This document shows positions 1 to 20,471 of a stretch of 48,000 nt of DNA, piece after piece (the first letter of the stretch is position 1; every line of letters starts with the position of its first letter). Location of the stretch: assembly GCF_000599865.1 (NCBI RefSeq), contig NZ_JHAC01000048.1, positions 1 to 48,000 on the forward strand. The letters run 5' to 3'. This stretch comes from Deinococcus phoenicis (GTDB lineage Bacteria > Deinococcota > Deinococci > Deinococcales > Deinococcaceae). A model generated the notes under the pieces. It did not search any database. It was not told where the DNA came from and worked only from the letters and a program-made list of their open reading frames with translations. Position numbers and translations under genes: made by a program.

Positions 1-469
1 TGGCGATGGTGTCGATCAGGATCATGCCCATGAAGCGCTGGGGGGCCGTGCGGTACATCTCGAACACGATGGGGCCGCCCATGCTCATCCCGCCGATGAT
101 GGCCTTGGGCACCTTGAGCTGGTCCATCACCGCGAGCGCGTCGCTGGCGTAGGTTTGCAGGCTGCCGGGGTCGCTGGCCGGGGCCACGCTCTGGCCATAG
201 CCACGGTGGTCGATGGTGATGACGCGGTAACCGGCGGCGGCCAGGGCAGCGCGGTTGCGGCTGAACAGCTCACCGCTGAGGGGGTAGCCGTGCAGCAGCA
301 GCATCGGCGTGCCCTGCCCCACGCTCACGTAGTGGATCCGTGCGCCGTTCACGTCGAGAAAACCTTCCTGCGCGCCGACCGTGTCGGTGCTGCCCCCCGC
401 TAGGGCAGTCCCGAGCAGCGAGAGGGTCAGGCCAGCGAGAAGAGTGGTCGAGCGTTTGCCAGGTTGCAT
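1..469 (-). CDS. Exported alpha/beta hydrolase (3' part beyond window)
   Basis: The first 156 residues of an alpha/beta-hydrolase-fold protein are present; the C-terminal half lies outside the window. The N-terminus is a signal peptide with a hydrophobic core at about residues 8-22 and an ALAG-type end, so the enzyme is probably exported. HGYPLSG at 60-66 is the oxyanion-hole region and GMSMGG at 127-132 is the nucleophile elbow with Ser129. The Asp and His of the triad are not visible. Sequence style fits the broad haloperoxidase/esterase group, and the substrate cannot be inferred. The ATG follows AGAAGG with suitable spacing, so this gene has a normal leader. It diverges from the ABC exporter at 688. 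An imperfect palindrome lies about 60 nt upstream of the start. Confidence 0.85.
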   Translation of the reverse strand, partial: MQPGKRSTTLLAGLTLSLLGTALAGGSTDTVGAQEGFLDVNGARIHYVSVGQGTPMLLLHGYPLSGELFSRNRAALAAAGYRVITIDHRGYGQSVAPASDPGSLQTYASDALAVMDQLKVPKAIIGGMSMGGPIVFEMYRTAPQRFMGMILIDTIA

Positions 470-526
470 CAGGAAACCTTCTTTCAGGAATAGGAACAGA
501 GAATGGGGGACGGCCGCAGCCTTATT

Positions 527-542
527 GGTTCAACATTTAACC
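527..542. promoter_or_regulatory. Imperfect palindrome upstream of the hydrolase, operator candidate
   Basis: The sequence GGTTCAACATTTAACC is a 16-bp imperfect inverted repeat (12 of 16 positions symmetric) in the intergenic region between the divergent hydrolase and ABC genes. Its inner 12 bp matches the perfect palindrome TTTAACGTTAAA at 8253-8264 at 9 of 12 positions. A shared regulator is inference. Confidence 0.35.
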
Positions 543-687
543 GAACGCCTCAGCGTAGAGGGGAGACGACCCGCGAACATAAGGACGCGGTTTATGAGAA
601 CTTGAGGAGCCGGGGAGGAGGCGGCCCCGGAGAGCGGTCCTCCCGGGCAGGTCATCTCCCCCACCCCGCCGGGCGTACCCTGGCCGC

Positions 688-2511
<1,824 letters not shown>

Positions 2512-2520
2512 ACAGAAACG

Positions 2521-2544
2521 GCCCGCCTCTGCATCGAGGCGGGC
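2521..2544 (+). terminator. Hairpin terminator after the ABC exporter
   Basis: A perfect 9-bp stem, GCCCGCCTC / GAGGCGGGC, with a 6-nt loop lies 10 nt after the stop codon. Only a weak T-rich tail follows. Confidence 0.65.
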
Positions 2545-2679
2545 GCGTTCTCATCCGTTGGCTCATACGAACTTAAGGTGAGTCGAAGACGAACCCGAGC
2601 GGAGCGGGCAGGCGTCCTCAAGGGCGTCCGTTCTGCCCAAGACAGCGAGAAGAAGAAAATACCGGCTGGCGGCGATGGA

Positions 2680-2709
2680 AGAACATCCGGTGTTGTGCCC
2701 GGATGTTCT
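2680..2709 (-). terminator. Hairpin downstream of murA
   Basis: An 11-bp perfect stem (AGAACATCCGG / CCGGATGTTCT) with an 8-nt loop lies about 20 nt past the murA stop codon. There is no clear U-tract on the minus strand, so termination is probable rather than certain. Confidence 0.5.
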
Positions 2710-2729
2710 GGAATCAGAGCAAGTCGGTA

Positions 2730-4013
<1,284 letters not shown>

Positions 4014-4352
4014 GGTGGTCCTTTCGGCAGCGCCGCAGGGGCGCAGAGTGAGTGAGGGTCTTCCGGGGGCACCCGGCCTGAGACTGAGTGCATGTTACAC
4101 ATGTTGCTCACCCTACGTCTACGCTGACGCTAAGGCGGGTGAGTCTGAGGCGAATGTGCAGCACCTGAAGGCTCAGCCGCTCCCCTCTCATCCGGGGAGG
4201 AGGCGGGGAATGTTGAGGACACTCATGGTGCGTGCTACGCTGCGCCGCAAGCCAGAGTGCCGGGCGGTGCGCGGCCTGGGCACACCCGCCGTCCAGAGCA
4301 GGGCCAGACCGGGGAATGGGGCAAGCGAGCCGCCACAGGAGAGGAAGAGGGG
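4014..4352. other. Intergenic region between murA and the RHH gene
   Basis: About 340 bp without a convincing gene. It holds the leaders of murA (-) and the ribbon-helix-helix gene (+), a short palindrome CATGT-tac-ACATG at 4091-4103 that could be an operator, and a good promoter at 4213-4241. No RNA gene was recognised. Confidence 0.5.
4213..4241 (+). promoter_or_regulatory. Sigma-70-type promoter of the RHH gene
   Basis: TTGAGG (4213-4218), a 17-bp spacer, then TACGCT (4236-4241). The start would fall near 4248, leaving a leader of about 105 nt before the ATG at 4353. Confidence 0.55.
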
Positions 4353-4580
4353 ATGCCGAAGAAGGAACGCAAACGTCTCCAGGTCGTGATCAGCGAGGAG
4401 CAGGACGCTCTGCTGACGCGCACCGCCTATGAACTCTCCAGCCCCGAACGGTTGATCAGCAAGAGTGAGGTCGTCCGGCTCGCCATCGAGAAGATCGCCC
4501 GCGAACTGGGCGACGGCGAACACATCGACGAGTACCGGACCCTGCTGGAAAACGAGGAAGTGGCCGACGACCAGCCCTGA
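4353..4580 (+). CDS. Small ribbon-helix-helix-like DNA-binding protein
   Basis: 75 residues. A basic N-terminus (PKKERKR) runs into a short strand (LQVVIS), followed by two helices at about 14-27 and 36-54, which is the layout of CopG/Arc-type ribbon-helix-helix repressors; the turn holds SKSEVVRLAIEK. The tail is acidic (about 55-75). The start is the ATG after GGAGAGGAAGAGGGG, not an in-frame ATG further upstream whose predicted extension looks non-coding. No toxin gene is adjacent, so an antitoxin role is not indicated; a stand-alone transcription regulator is more likely. The target is unknown. The fold call rests on pattern only. Confidence 0.75.
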   Translation: MPKKERKRLQVVISEEQDALLTRTAYELSSPERLISKSEVVRLAIEKIARELGDGEHIDEYRTLLENEEVADDQP

Positions 4581-4680
4581 ATCCGCATGAATGTGACCAC
4601 GAAGCAGCGCCGCCAGATCGACCGGGCGGCGCTTTACCCTGGCGCTCAAGGGAAGCCGTGGAGCCTCCCCGCCTTTCCGG

Positions 4681-5640
<960 letters not shown>

Positions 5641-5886
5641 ACACTCGGGCGGAAACGGCCAGGGTGAGGCAGGCACGGCAAGCAGAACATGAGAACTGCT
5701 CAAAGAAAACTGAAACATGGGCACCGTAACATGCCCGGGGCACTGTTGCCAAGCCCCCATTTCGCGGGCCAGGGTCCGCCCAGACGGCAGAGCCGGGGCG
5801 GAGGACGGCACCAGGCTCCCGCAGCCCGTGTTCCTGTGTGCTGGACGGGCGGCTTCCTCTCACGCGCGGACGCCTATGCTGGGTGG

Positions 5887-7182
<1,296 letters not shown>

Positions 7183-7252
7183 GCCGGGAAGGGGCCTAGG
7201 CCATACCCCGGGGGGCATACCTCAGAGAGACGCCCGCCCCGTCCCCAGGCCT

Positions 7253-8236
7253 TCAGCGTCCGGCGGTCTGCGCCCTCAGTGGCGTCAGGCCCGCCTCGAT
7301 GCTCGCGCGGCGCGGTTCGAGGAAGGGCGCCAGCACGAGCGTCTCGCCCAGGTGCGCGGGGTCCTCGTCCACCGCGAAGCCGGGGCCGTCGGTCGCCAGC
7401 TCGATCAGGATGCCCTGGGGTTCGCGGTAATAGATGGAGTGGAACCAGTGCCGGTCCACCTCACCGCTGGTCCGCAGGCCCAGGCCAGTCAGATGCGCGC
7501 TCCAGGCGTGGTACTGGTCATCGGGCACGCGCAGGGCGAGGTGATGAACGCCGCCTGCACCGGGCCGGGCCGGGGGAAGGGACGGGTCCACCCGCAGATG
7601 CAGCTCGGCATGCGGGCCGCCGCTGGGCTGATCTGATGGGGCCATGCTGTAAACGTGAACCGTCCGCTCTGGCACTTCCGGGTCGGGGTACGTTCCTGCC
7701 GCTTGCAGGCCGTAGGCCCGCGTCAGCACCCGCTCGGTGGGAAACAGGCCCGGCAGCGTGAGTTCCACCGGCCCCAGACCGAGAATCTGATGCCCGGCGG
7801 GGACCGGGCTGCCCTCCCAGACCACGCCGCCCGGGCCGCCTTCCACCAGGCTGAGGCGCTGGCCTTCAGGGTCGCTGAAATCGAGGTGCGGGCGGCCGGC
7901 ACGGGTCACGGGCTGGACCTCCAGCCCCCTCTCCCGCAGGTGCGCCGCCCACCAGTCCAGGCTGCCGGCGGGCACACGCAGACCTGTGCGCGTGACGCTG
8001 TTGTTGCCGGGCACTTCGCGCGGCACCGGCCACTCGAAAAAGGTCAGGTCGCTGCCGGGGCTGCCCGCGCCGTCGGCAAAAAAGAGATGGTAGGCCGTCA
8101 CGTCGTCCTGGTTGACGGTCTTTTTCACCAGCCGCAGCCCCAGCACGCCGGTATAGAAGTCGAGGTTGGCCTGGGCGTTGGCCGTCACGGCGGTGACATG
8201 GTGCAGCCCGTGTGGAACGAGAGGAGAAGGGGTCAT
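7253..8236 (-). CDS. VOC-family ring-cleaving dioxygenase-like protein (MhqO/PcpA type)
   Basis: 327 residues with two glyoxalase-type halves. LHHVTAV (His12/His13), [10 protein letters not shown] (His231/His232) and [12 protein letters not shown] (Glu279) supply the 2-His-1-carboxylate Fe(II) site of hydroquinone ring-cleaving dioxygenases, the family of PcpA and Bacillus MhqO, which detoxify quinones. The C-terminus also carries the family's [10 protein letters not shown] motif. The ATG has no ribosome binding site; TAAAAT (8243-8248) lies 6 nt upstream, so the mRNA is probably leaderless. A 22-bp palindrome covers the edge of the -10 and the spacer, so the gene is very likely repressed by a MarR-type regulator encoded elsewhere. 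The substrate is inferred from the family only. Confidence 0.87.
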   Translation of the reverse strand: MTPSPLVPHGLHHVTAVTANAQANLDFYTGVLGLRLVKKTVNQDDVTAYHLFFADGAGSPGSDLTFFEWPVPREVPGNNSVTRTGLRVPAGSLDWWAAHLRERGLEVQPVTRAGRPHLDFSDPEGQRLSLVEGGPGGVVWEGSPVPAGHQILGLGPVELTLPGLFPTERVLTRAYGLQAAGTYPDPEVPERTVHVYSMAPSDQPSGGPHAELHLRVDPSLPPARPGAGGVHHLALRVPDDQYHAWSAHLTGLGLRTSGEVDRHWFHSIYYREPQGILIELATDGPGFAVDEDPAHLGETLVLAPFLEPRRASIEAGLTPLRAQTAGR

Positions 8237-8242
8237 GCTGCT

Positions 8243-8269
8243 ATTTTAATCGTTTAACGTTAAATGATT
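8243..8269 (-). promoter_or_regulatory. Leaderless promoter with overlapping MarR-like operator
   Basis: The minus-strand -10 is TAAAAT (8248-8243). A 22-bp palindrome spans 8248-8269 with the perfect core TTTAACGTTAAA (8253-8264); its arms AATC/GATT extend the symmetry with one mismatched pair. No good -35 is visible. A protein bound here would block polymerase. Confidence 0.7.
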
Positions 8270-8347
8270 GTAAGACGACGGCAGATGTATGCCCCGACCG
8301 CCAGGGGCCAGGGCCTACGAACCTCAACGCTGACGGCCGAACGCGCC

Positions 8348-9543
<1,196 letters not shown>

Positions 9544-9571
9544 GGGGAAGAAAAGGGCGAAAGGCAGCGGA

Positions 9572-10012
9572 TTACGCGGGGCCATCAGCAGTAAGGGGAA
9601 TCACGAAGATGCGGCACTCGGCCTCCAGACCCCCGGCGGAGGTGTAGAGGCGGCGGGCGACGGCATTGTCCGTTTCGGTCAGCACCCAGGCCGCCACGCA
9701 CCCGAGCGTCCGGGCGTGCGCGAGCAGGGCGGCCATCAGCTGCCGCCCCAGCCCCTGCCCTTGGTGGGTGGGGGCCACGCCCACCTCGTTGATGAACAGT
9801 TCGGGCGGCTTGTCCGGGTGGAGGTAATGCACCGCCGACGCCATCCCGACCACCGTCCCGCCGTCCAGGGCCACCGCCAGATGGTGCCGGGGGTCCGCGA
9901 AGAACTCGGCGGCCCAGCGGGGGTCCACCGGACCGTCGAAGACTTCGGGGGCGACGTTGTCTAGGGCCGGAACTTCGTCGGCGTTCAGGACGCGCACGGT
10001 GATGGCTGGCAT
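9572..10012 (-). CDS. GNAT N-acetyltransferase, resembling AAC(3)-I-type enzymes
   Basis: 146 residues with the GNAT fold. The acetyl-CoA pyrophosphate loop QGQGLG is at 84-89 after the strand INEVGVAPTH, and the C-terminal AxRLYTSAGG element follows. The middle (HLAVALDGGTVVGMASAVHYLHP) and the C-terminal FVIPL resemble the AAC(3)-I aminoglycoside acetyltransferase group, but resistance cannot be claimed from this. It sits inside the fadBA cluster, which suggests a metabolic or protein-modifying role. The start is taken as the ATG at 10012, with GGGGAGGTGA about 12 nt upstream; a GTG at 10027 lies within that purine-rich stretch and is less likely. Confidence 0.8.
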   Translation of the reverse strand: MPAITVRVLNADEVPALDNVAPEVFDGPVDPRWAAEFFADPRHHLAVALDGGTVVGMASAVHYLHPDKPPELFINEVGVAPTHQGQGLGRQLMAALLAHARTLGCVAAWVLTETDNAVARRLYTSAGGLEAECRIFVIPLTADGPA

Positions 10013-10063
10013 GCTGAGCGGATTCACCTCCCCGGAAACGGCAGACAGAATGAAGGTCGTGGC

Positions 10064-10312
10064 TCAGAACCAGGCTTGGTGCATATCTCTCAGCAGGCGA
10101 GCATTGAGGGTGTAAGTTTTGGACTCTGGCAACACGGCATCTATATCGCAGTGAGGGCACCGTGCTGTCTGTTCATCGTCAAGCCACTCAGTAATTTCAA
10201 ACGGGCTGAAGAAACTCTCGCAATAGAAGCAGCCACACTTTGCTGATGCCATCACCGCCGTCCTGTGATTCATACAGTGCTGATGAATATATCTCAGGCG
10301 GGCTTCCATCAT
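10064..10312 (-). CDS. Small zinc-knuckle cytoplasmic protein
   Basis: 82 residues with two Cys pairs, CFYC (28-31) and CPHC (52-55), plus Cys13 and Cys26. They frame a segment reading FFSPFEITEWLDD and match a widespread family of small uncharacterised cytoplasmic proteins that probably bind one Zn(II). The start ATG lies 7 nt after the fadB stop codon, and the GAGAGGG ribosome binding site is inside the fadB 3' end, so translation is tied to fadB. A second ATG follows directly. The function is unknown; the location in the beta-oxidation cluster may reflect co-transcription only. Confidence 0.78.
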   Translation of the reverse strand: MMEARLRYIHQHCMNHRTAVMASAKCGCFYCESFFSPFEITEWLDDEQTARCPHCDIDAVLPESKTYTLNARLLRDMHQAWF

Positions 10313-10319
10313 CGCTTTC

Positions 10320-12398
<2,079 letters not shown>

Positions 12399-12522
12399 GC
12401 AGTGCCTCCTGGGAATGGTGTCCGCCTATGCTTCCACGCCACTTCCTCCGGGTCAAATACGTTCGCGTGCAGAGTGTACGTGCGCGTTCACTTGGCGGGG
12501 GACACTCGGGTATGCTCGGCCA

Positions 12523-13512
12523 ATGAGCGAAACCATGAAGGCCATGCTGGTCGAGCGCCTCGGCCCCCCCGACGTGATGGAACTGCGCGGCGTGCCTGTG
12601 CCGCAGCCTGGCCCCGGCGAGGTCCGGCTGAAGGTGGAAGCGGTCGGCATCAACTTCGCGGACGTGCTGGCCGTGGCGGGCGAGTACCTCACGCGGACGC
12701 GCCTGCCCTACACACCGGGCATGGAGTTCGCCGGAACCGTGGACGCGCTGGGAGAAGGCGTGACGGGGGTGCAGGTGGGGCAGCGGGTCGCCAGCCTGGG
12801 CGGGCGCGGCGGCCTGGCGCAGTACGCCCTCTCCCCTGCCGCCGCGCTGATTCCGGTACCGGGGAACCTGACGGCGGCCCAGGCGGCGGCCTTCCCGGTG
12901 TCGTACTTCACCGCGTACCACGGCCTGAGGACGCTGGGCCACGGAAAGGCCGGCGAGTGGGTGCTGGTGCAGGCGGCGGCGGGGGCGCTGGGGACAGCCT
13001 CCATCCAGCTCGCCAAGGCCCTCGGCATGAACGTCATCGCGATGGCGAGCACCGAGGAAAAGCTCCAGCTGGCGCGTGACCTGGGTGCCGACGTGACGCT
13101 GCTGCAAGACGACCCTGAGCGGGTCCAGAAGGTGCGGGACGCGGCGGGCAGCAAGGGCGTGCCGCTGATTCTGGAAGTGGTGGGCGGCAGGAGATTTCAG
13201 GAAAGCCTCGACATGGCCGCCAACCGGGGCCGCATCATCGTGATCGGGAACGCCAGCCGTGAACAGGCCAGCCTGCGCCCGGTCGAACTGATGAAGCGCA
13301 ACCTGACCGTGACGGGCCTGTGGCTCACCTCGCTGATGGGCGACCAGGAGGCCACCCGTGAGGCGGCGCAGGCCCTCACGCCTCTGGTCGCCAGTGGGCA
13401 GGTCACGCCCCAGGTGGGGCCGACCTACGCGCTGGCCGACAGCGCCCGCGCTTTTCAGGACATGCTGGACCGCAAGACGACCGGAAAGGTGATCATCGAG
13501 CCGCAACGGTAG
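12523..13512 (+). CDS. Zinc-free medium-chain dehydrogenase, NADPH:quinone oxidoreductase family
   Basis: 329 residues. The N-terminal GroES-like domain (about 1-120) has the NFADVL motif of the quinone oxidoreductase branch and lacks the Cys/His set of zinc alcohol dehydrogenases. The Rossmann domain starts at about 145 with GEWVLVQAAAGALGTASIQLA (residues 145-165), which carries the A-x-x-G-x-x-G nucleotide motif. It probably reduces quinones or enones with NADPH. The reading frame is open upstream, but the ATG at 12523 is preferred: TATGCT (12511-12516) lies 6 nt before it and TTCACT (12487-12492) gives a -35 with an 18-bp spacer. It diverges from fadB. A bidirectional terminator follows. 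Confidence 0.9.
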   Translation: MSETMKAMLVERLGPPDVMELRGVPVPQPGPGEVRLKVEAVGINFADVLAVAGEYLTRTRLPYTPGMEFAGTVDALGEGVTGVQVGQRVASLGGRGGLAQYALSPAAALIPVPGNLTAAQAAAFPVSYFTAYHGLRTLGHGKAGEWVLVQAAAGALGTASIQLAKALGMNVIAMASTEEKLQLARDLGADVTLLQDDPERVQKVRDAAGSKGVPLILEVVGGRRFQESLDMAANRGRIIVIGNASREQASLRPVELMKRNLTVTGLWLTSLMGDQEATREAAQALTPLVASGQVTPQVGPTYALADSARAFQDMLDRKTTGKVIIEPQR

Positions 13513-13576
13513 GCCGCAGTGGGATGACCGGGCGGCCCGTCACTTCGCCCCGGTTGTCCCGACATCCAGCAAAAAA

Positions 13577-13597
13577 GGCCCGCGTTTCCAGCGGGCC
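13577..13597. terminator. Bidirectional terminator
   Basis: A 7-bp stem GGCCCGC / GCGGGCC is flanked by A6 on the left (13571-13576) and a T-run on the right (13603-13607). It can serve both the plus-strand oxidoreductase and the converging minus-strand membrane protein gene. Confidence 0.85.
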
Positions 13598-13629
13598 TCC
13601 TGTTTTTAGGGTGGTAGCGGGACGCTGCT

Positions 13630-14070
<441 letters not shown>

Positions 14071-14121
14071 GCCCCATCCTACCCGATCACCTGACCGATC
14101 GGAAAGGCGGGCGGAGGGCGG

Positions 14122-15318
<1,197 letters not shown>

Positions 15319-15361
15319 GCGGCCATCCTAGGGCGGAGGGGCAGCGGGGCGGCGGGCCACC

Positions 15362-16408
<1,047 letters not shown>

Positions 16409-16547
16409 CTCCCCAGGCTAGCGGGTCGGGCATGAAAAAGTCCCCGCCGGGGCTGAAAGGAAGCCCGGTCCGGCCGACCGCGCGTTCTGGGCTTCCTGCA
16501 CGTCCTCCACTTCCTGCACTTCCTGAGTGGGGCCTACACTCTGAAGC

Positions 16548-16667
16548 GTGGAGGAACAGCGGCAGTTCACCGAGAAGGCCGGGAAGGGTGGCCCGCGCTT
16601 CTCCTGCTCCCCCGCGCGAGATGGCGGCCCTGTTCATGTGACTGCGGCGGTTTTCCGACCTCTCTGA
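16548..16667 (+). pseudogene. Possible decayed regulator remnant before the ABC-2 exporter
   Basis: A GTG with TACACT (16535-16540) 7 nt upstream opens a 39-residue frame starting VEEQRQFTEKAGKG, which resembles the N-terminus of GbsR/MarR-type regulators that often precede ABC-2 exporters. After that the likeness continues in another frame (PPREMAALFM, ending in TGA at 16642), as if a helix-turn-helix gene had been shortened and frameshifted. It lies just before the exporter ATPase at 16705. The similarity is short and judged by eye; it may be a chance leader ORF. Confidence 0.3.
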
Positions 16668-16704
16668 GGTGCGGGCGTACCGGGAGGCGGGGCGGGAGGG
16701 AGCG

Positions 16705-17604
16705 ATGAACGCGATCGAGACAGCCGGACTGGGCAAGCGCTATGGCCGGAGTGTGGGCCTGCATCCCCTTGATCTGGAGGTGAAAGCGGGCGAAATCTAC
16801 GGCTTCCTGGGACCGAACGGCGCGGGCAAGACGACCACCCTCCGCACGCTGCTGGGCTTCCTGCGGCCCACGTCGGGAACGGCGCGCGTCTTCGGGCGGG
16901 ACGTGTGGCGGGAGCGGGGGGCGGTCCACGCCCGCGTCGGGTACCTGCCCGGCGAGGTTCACCTGAACCGGGACCTGACGGGCGGAGACCTGCTGGACCG
17001 GACGGCCCGGCTGCGGGGCCTCCCCGACACCGCCTCCGCGCGTGAGATCGCCGGGCGGCTGGACCTGGACCTGACGCGCCGCCTGGGCACCCTCAGCAAG
17101 GGCAACCGCCAGAAAGTCGGCCTGCTGCTGGCCCTGATGCACCGCCCCGACCTGCTGCTGCTCGACGAACCGACCGACGGCCTGGACCCGCTGGCCCAGG
17201 ACACCGTGCTGGCGTTGCTGCGCGAGGCCCGCGCCCAGGGCCGCACGGTGTTTCTCTCCAGCCACGCGCTGGGCGAGGTCGAGCGGGTGGCCGACCGGGT
17301 GGGCATCATCCGGCAGGGACGGCTGATTCGCAGCGAGCGGCTGGCCGACCTCCGGGCCAGCCTGCCACAGCGGCTCCAGGTGCGCTTCCGTTCGCCGCCG
17401 CGGGTGGACCTGGCCGCACTGCCCGGCCTGTCGGAGCCGAGCGCGAACGGCCTGGACTTCTCCGGCATCTGGCGCGGCAGCCCCGACGCCCTGATCCGCG
17501 CCCTGGCCGGGGAAACGCTCGCCTCCCTGACGCTGCGGGAATCCACCCTGGAAGAAGCCTTCCTGGGCGAGTACCGGCAACCGGAGCCAGGACATGTGGC
17601 CTGA
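16705..17604 (+). CDS. ABC-2-type exporter, ATP-binding subunit
   Basis: 299 residues. Walker A is GPNGAGKT (36-43), the signature is the variant LSKGN (130-134) usual in drug/Na-export ATPases of this type, Walker B LLLLD is at 150-154 with catalytic Glu155, and the H-loop is SSHALGEVERV. The last 80 residues form the C-terminal accessory domain with the family end motif STLEEAFLGEY. It energises the membrane subunit encoded by the overlapping next gene. The start is the ATG after GGGAGGGAGCG, not an in-frame ATG 36 nt earlier. The substrate is unknown; relatives export antibiotics or lantibiotics. Confidence 0.92.
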   Translation: MNAIETAGLGKRYGRSVGLHPLDLEVKAGEIYGFLGPNGAGKTTTLRTLLGFLRPTSGTARVFGRDVWRERGAVHARVGYLPGEVHLNRDLTGGDLLDRTARLRGLPDTASAREIAGRLDLDLTRRLGTLSKGNRQKVGLLLALMHRPDLLLLDEPTDGLDPLAQDTVLALLREARAQGRTVFLSSHALGEVERVADRVGIIRQGRLIRSERLADLRASLPQRLQVRFRSPPRVDLAALPGLSEPSANGLDFSGIWRGSPDALIRALAGETLASLTLRESTLEEAFLGEYRQPEPGHVA

Positions 17605-18382
17605 GGTCCTGCGGGAAGCGCTGCGCGACGGGCGGCGCGGCCTGCTGGGCTGGATGGTCGGGGTGACGCTGTACGTGCTGCTGATCCTGGCCTTTTATCC
17701 CTCCATCAAGAACGACCCGGCGGTCACGGAGGTCATGCAGAAGCTGCCCGCCGCCCTGCGCAGCCTCTTCGGGGAGGACTTCAGCACCCCCGCCGGCTAC
17801 GTGGGCGGACGCCTCTTCAGCCTGATGCCGGTCCTGCTGACCCTCTTCGCCGCGCTGAGCGGCTCGGCGCTGATCGCCGGGGCCGAGGCGCGCGGGCTGC
17901 TGGAGTGGCCGCTGGCGCAACCGCTCCCGCGTGGGGCGCTGCTGGCTGGACGGGCGCTGGCCCTGCTGGTGATGCTGCTGGGCCTGGGGTTCGTGCTGTT
18001 CCTGAGCACCTGGGCGCTGGGGCAGGTGTTCCAGGCCCCCTTGCCCGCCGCGCGGGTGCTGCAAACGGCGGCGCTGCACACCCTGGGGGCGTGGGTGTTC
18101 GGCGCGCTCGCGCTGGCCGTCGGCGCGGCCACCGGCCGGCCGGGGCTGGCGTCGGCGGTCGGGGCGGGGCTGGGGATCGGGCTGGTCGTGCTGCATACGC
18201 TCTCGGGGCAGGTGCCCGCCTTACAGGACGTGGCGTGGCTCAATCCCTGGCACGCCGCCCTGGCCGAGGCCCCGCTCCGGCACGCGGTGGGCGGCGCGCC
18301 GCTGCTGGTGTGCCTGCTGCTGGGAGGCGTGTGGGTGCTGCTGGCCGCACCTTTCTTCCAGAACCGCGACGTGGGCCGGTAG
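17594..18382 (+). CDS. ABC-2-type exporter, membrane subunit
   Basis: 262 residues, six predicted membrane helices. It starts with a cytoplasmic amphipathic stretch (WPEVLREALRDGRRGLLGW) typical of ABC-2 permeases, with the first helix at about 18-38 and a long extracytoplasmic loop (about 39-72). Its ATG overlaps the end of the ATPase gene by 11 nt, so translation is coupled and the two form one transporter. MITE 1 begins 27 nt after the stop. Confidence 0.85.
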   Translation: MWPEVLREALRDGRRGLLGWMVGVTLYVLLILAFYPSIKNDPAVTEVMQKLPAALRSLFGEDFSTPAGYVGGRLFSLMPVLLTLFAALSGSALIAGAEARGLLEWPLAQPLPRGALLAGRALALLVMLLGLGFVLFLSTWALGQVFQAPLPAARVLQTAALHTLGAWVFGALALAVGAATGRPGLASAVGAGLGIGLVVLHTLSGQVPALQDVAWLNPWHAALAEAPLRHAVGGAPLLVCLLLGGVWVLLAAPFFQNRDVGR

Positions 18383-18408
18383 CCAGCAGCACCCCTCCGC
18401 GATTTGCC

Positions 18409-18538
18409 CTAGAGCATTTGTCCGAATTACACCGTTGAAGGAAAAGCACCTCCAACGGTTCCATTCTCCCAAACGCTCTCCCTATTGCACTCGCTTCGCT
18501 CGGTCAAAAAGAGACCTTCTTTTTGACCAATGCTCTAG
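18409..18538. mobile_element. MITE 1 (TA-flanked, 130 bp)
   Basis: Ends CTAGAGCATTTGTC and (reverse complement) CTAGAGCATTGGTC form near-perfect terminal inverted repeats; each GAGCA terminus is flanked by TA, the duplication made by IS630/Tc1-type transposases. The inside is highly structured: GGTCAAAAAG / CTTTTTGACC (18502-18528) and an imperfect stem around ACCGTTG / CAACGGT. There is no coding capacity. It shares the GAGCA ends and the block CGCTTCGCTCGG with MITE 2, which lies in the opposite orientation. The right-hand TAG is also the first half of the -10 of the next gene. Confidence 0.7.
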
Positions 18539-18547
18539 CCTGACCGC

Positions 18548-19894
<1,347 letters not shown>

Positions 19895-19909
19895 GCCTCC
19901 CAGACCTTT

Positions 19910-20467
19910 TCACAAAGCAGGCGTCGGCGACGGCTCGCGGAGGGACTGGGCCAGCAGGCCGAGGGCCTGAGCGTGCAGCCCCCGCAGAGCCGCGCGGTCC
20001 TGGCCCCAACCGAGCGCCTGCGAGCCGATAAAGCTGGCGTACTCCAACTGCGCGAGTTCTGCCGCCCGTGGATGTCCGGCCTGCCGGTGCAACTCGGTGA
20101 GGGCCGCCAGTCGCCTGGCATCGACCTCGTCCATCACCGCCTTGACTTCAGGGTCACGCAGGGACCAGACCCGGAAAGCGAGGTCGAGCCGGTGGTCGAG
20201 CCGGGCGACCCTTTCCCCCAGTTCCTTCGGGCTGTCCACGCCGGACCCGCCGTCTGGAAGCTGCTGGATGACCGCGCCGGTCAGGTCGTCCTGCCACCCG
20301 TGCAGCAGGGCCTGACGATAGTCGGCCATCATCCCGAAATGGTGATAAAAGGACCCACGTGTGAGCTTCATTTCCGCGCACAACCGCTCCAGCGTCAGGG
20401 CTTGCTCCCCCTCGTCGCGCAGCAGCCGGAACCCCACGCCGAGCCAGTCGCCTCGCTTGCGCCTCAC
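19910..20467 (-). CDS. TetR-family transcriptional regulator
   Basis: 185 residues. The N-terminal helix-turn-helix (about 24-45) reads LTLERLCAEMKLTRGSFYHHFG, the TetR signature; the remaining helical part is the ligand-binding and dimer domain. The start codon GTG has TAGGCT (20474-20479) 6 nt upstream, inside the end of the DUF3995 gene, so the gene may also be read from its own leaderless promoter. It begins 4 nt beyond the DUF3995 stop codon. The palindrome at 20885-20902 is the likely operator, which would make the pair autoregulated. It converges with the CoA-disulfide reductase gene. Confidence 0.88.
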   Translation of the reverse strand: MRRKRGDWLGVGFRLLRDEGEQALTLERLCAEMKLTRGSFYHHFGMMADYRQALLHGWQDDLTGAVIQQLPDGGSGVDSPKELGERVARLDHRLDLAFRVWSLRDPEVKAVMDEVDARRLAALTELHRQAGHPRAAELAQLEYASFIGSQALGWGQDRAALRGLHAQALGLLAQSLREPSPTPAL

Positions 20468-20471
20468 GCGC

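Noticed and set aside
9572..10012. Aminoglycoside-resistance gene
   Set aside because: The resemblance to AAC(3)-I is general GNAT likeness, and the gene lies in a fatty-acid operon; resistance cannot be claimed.
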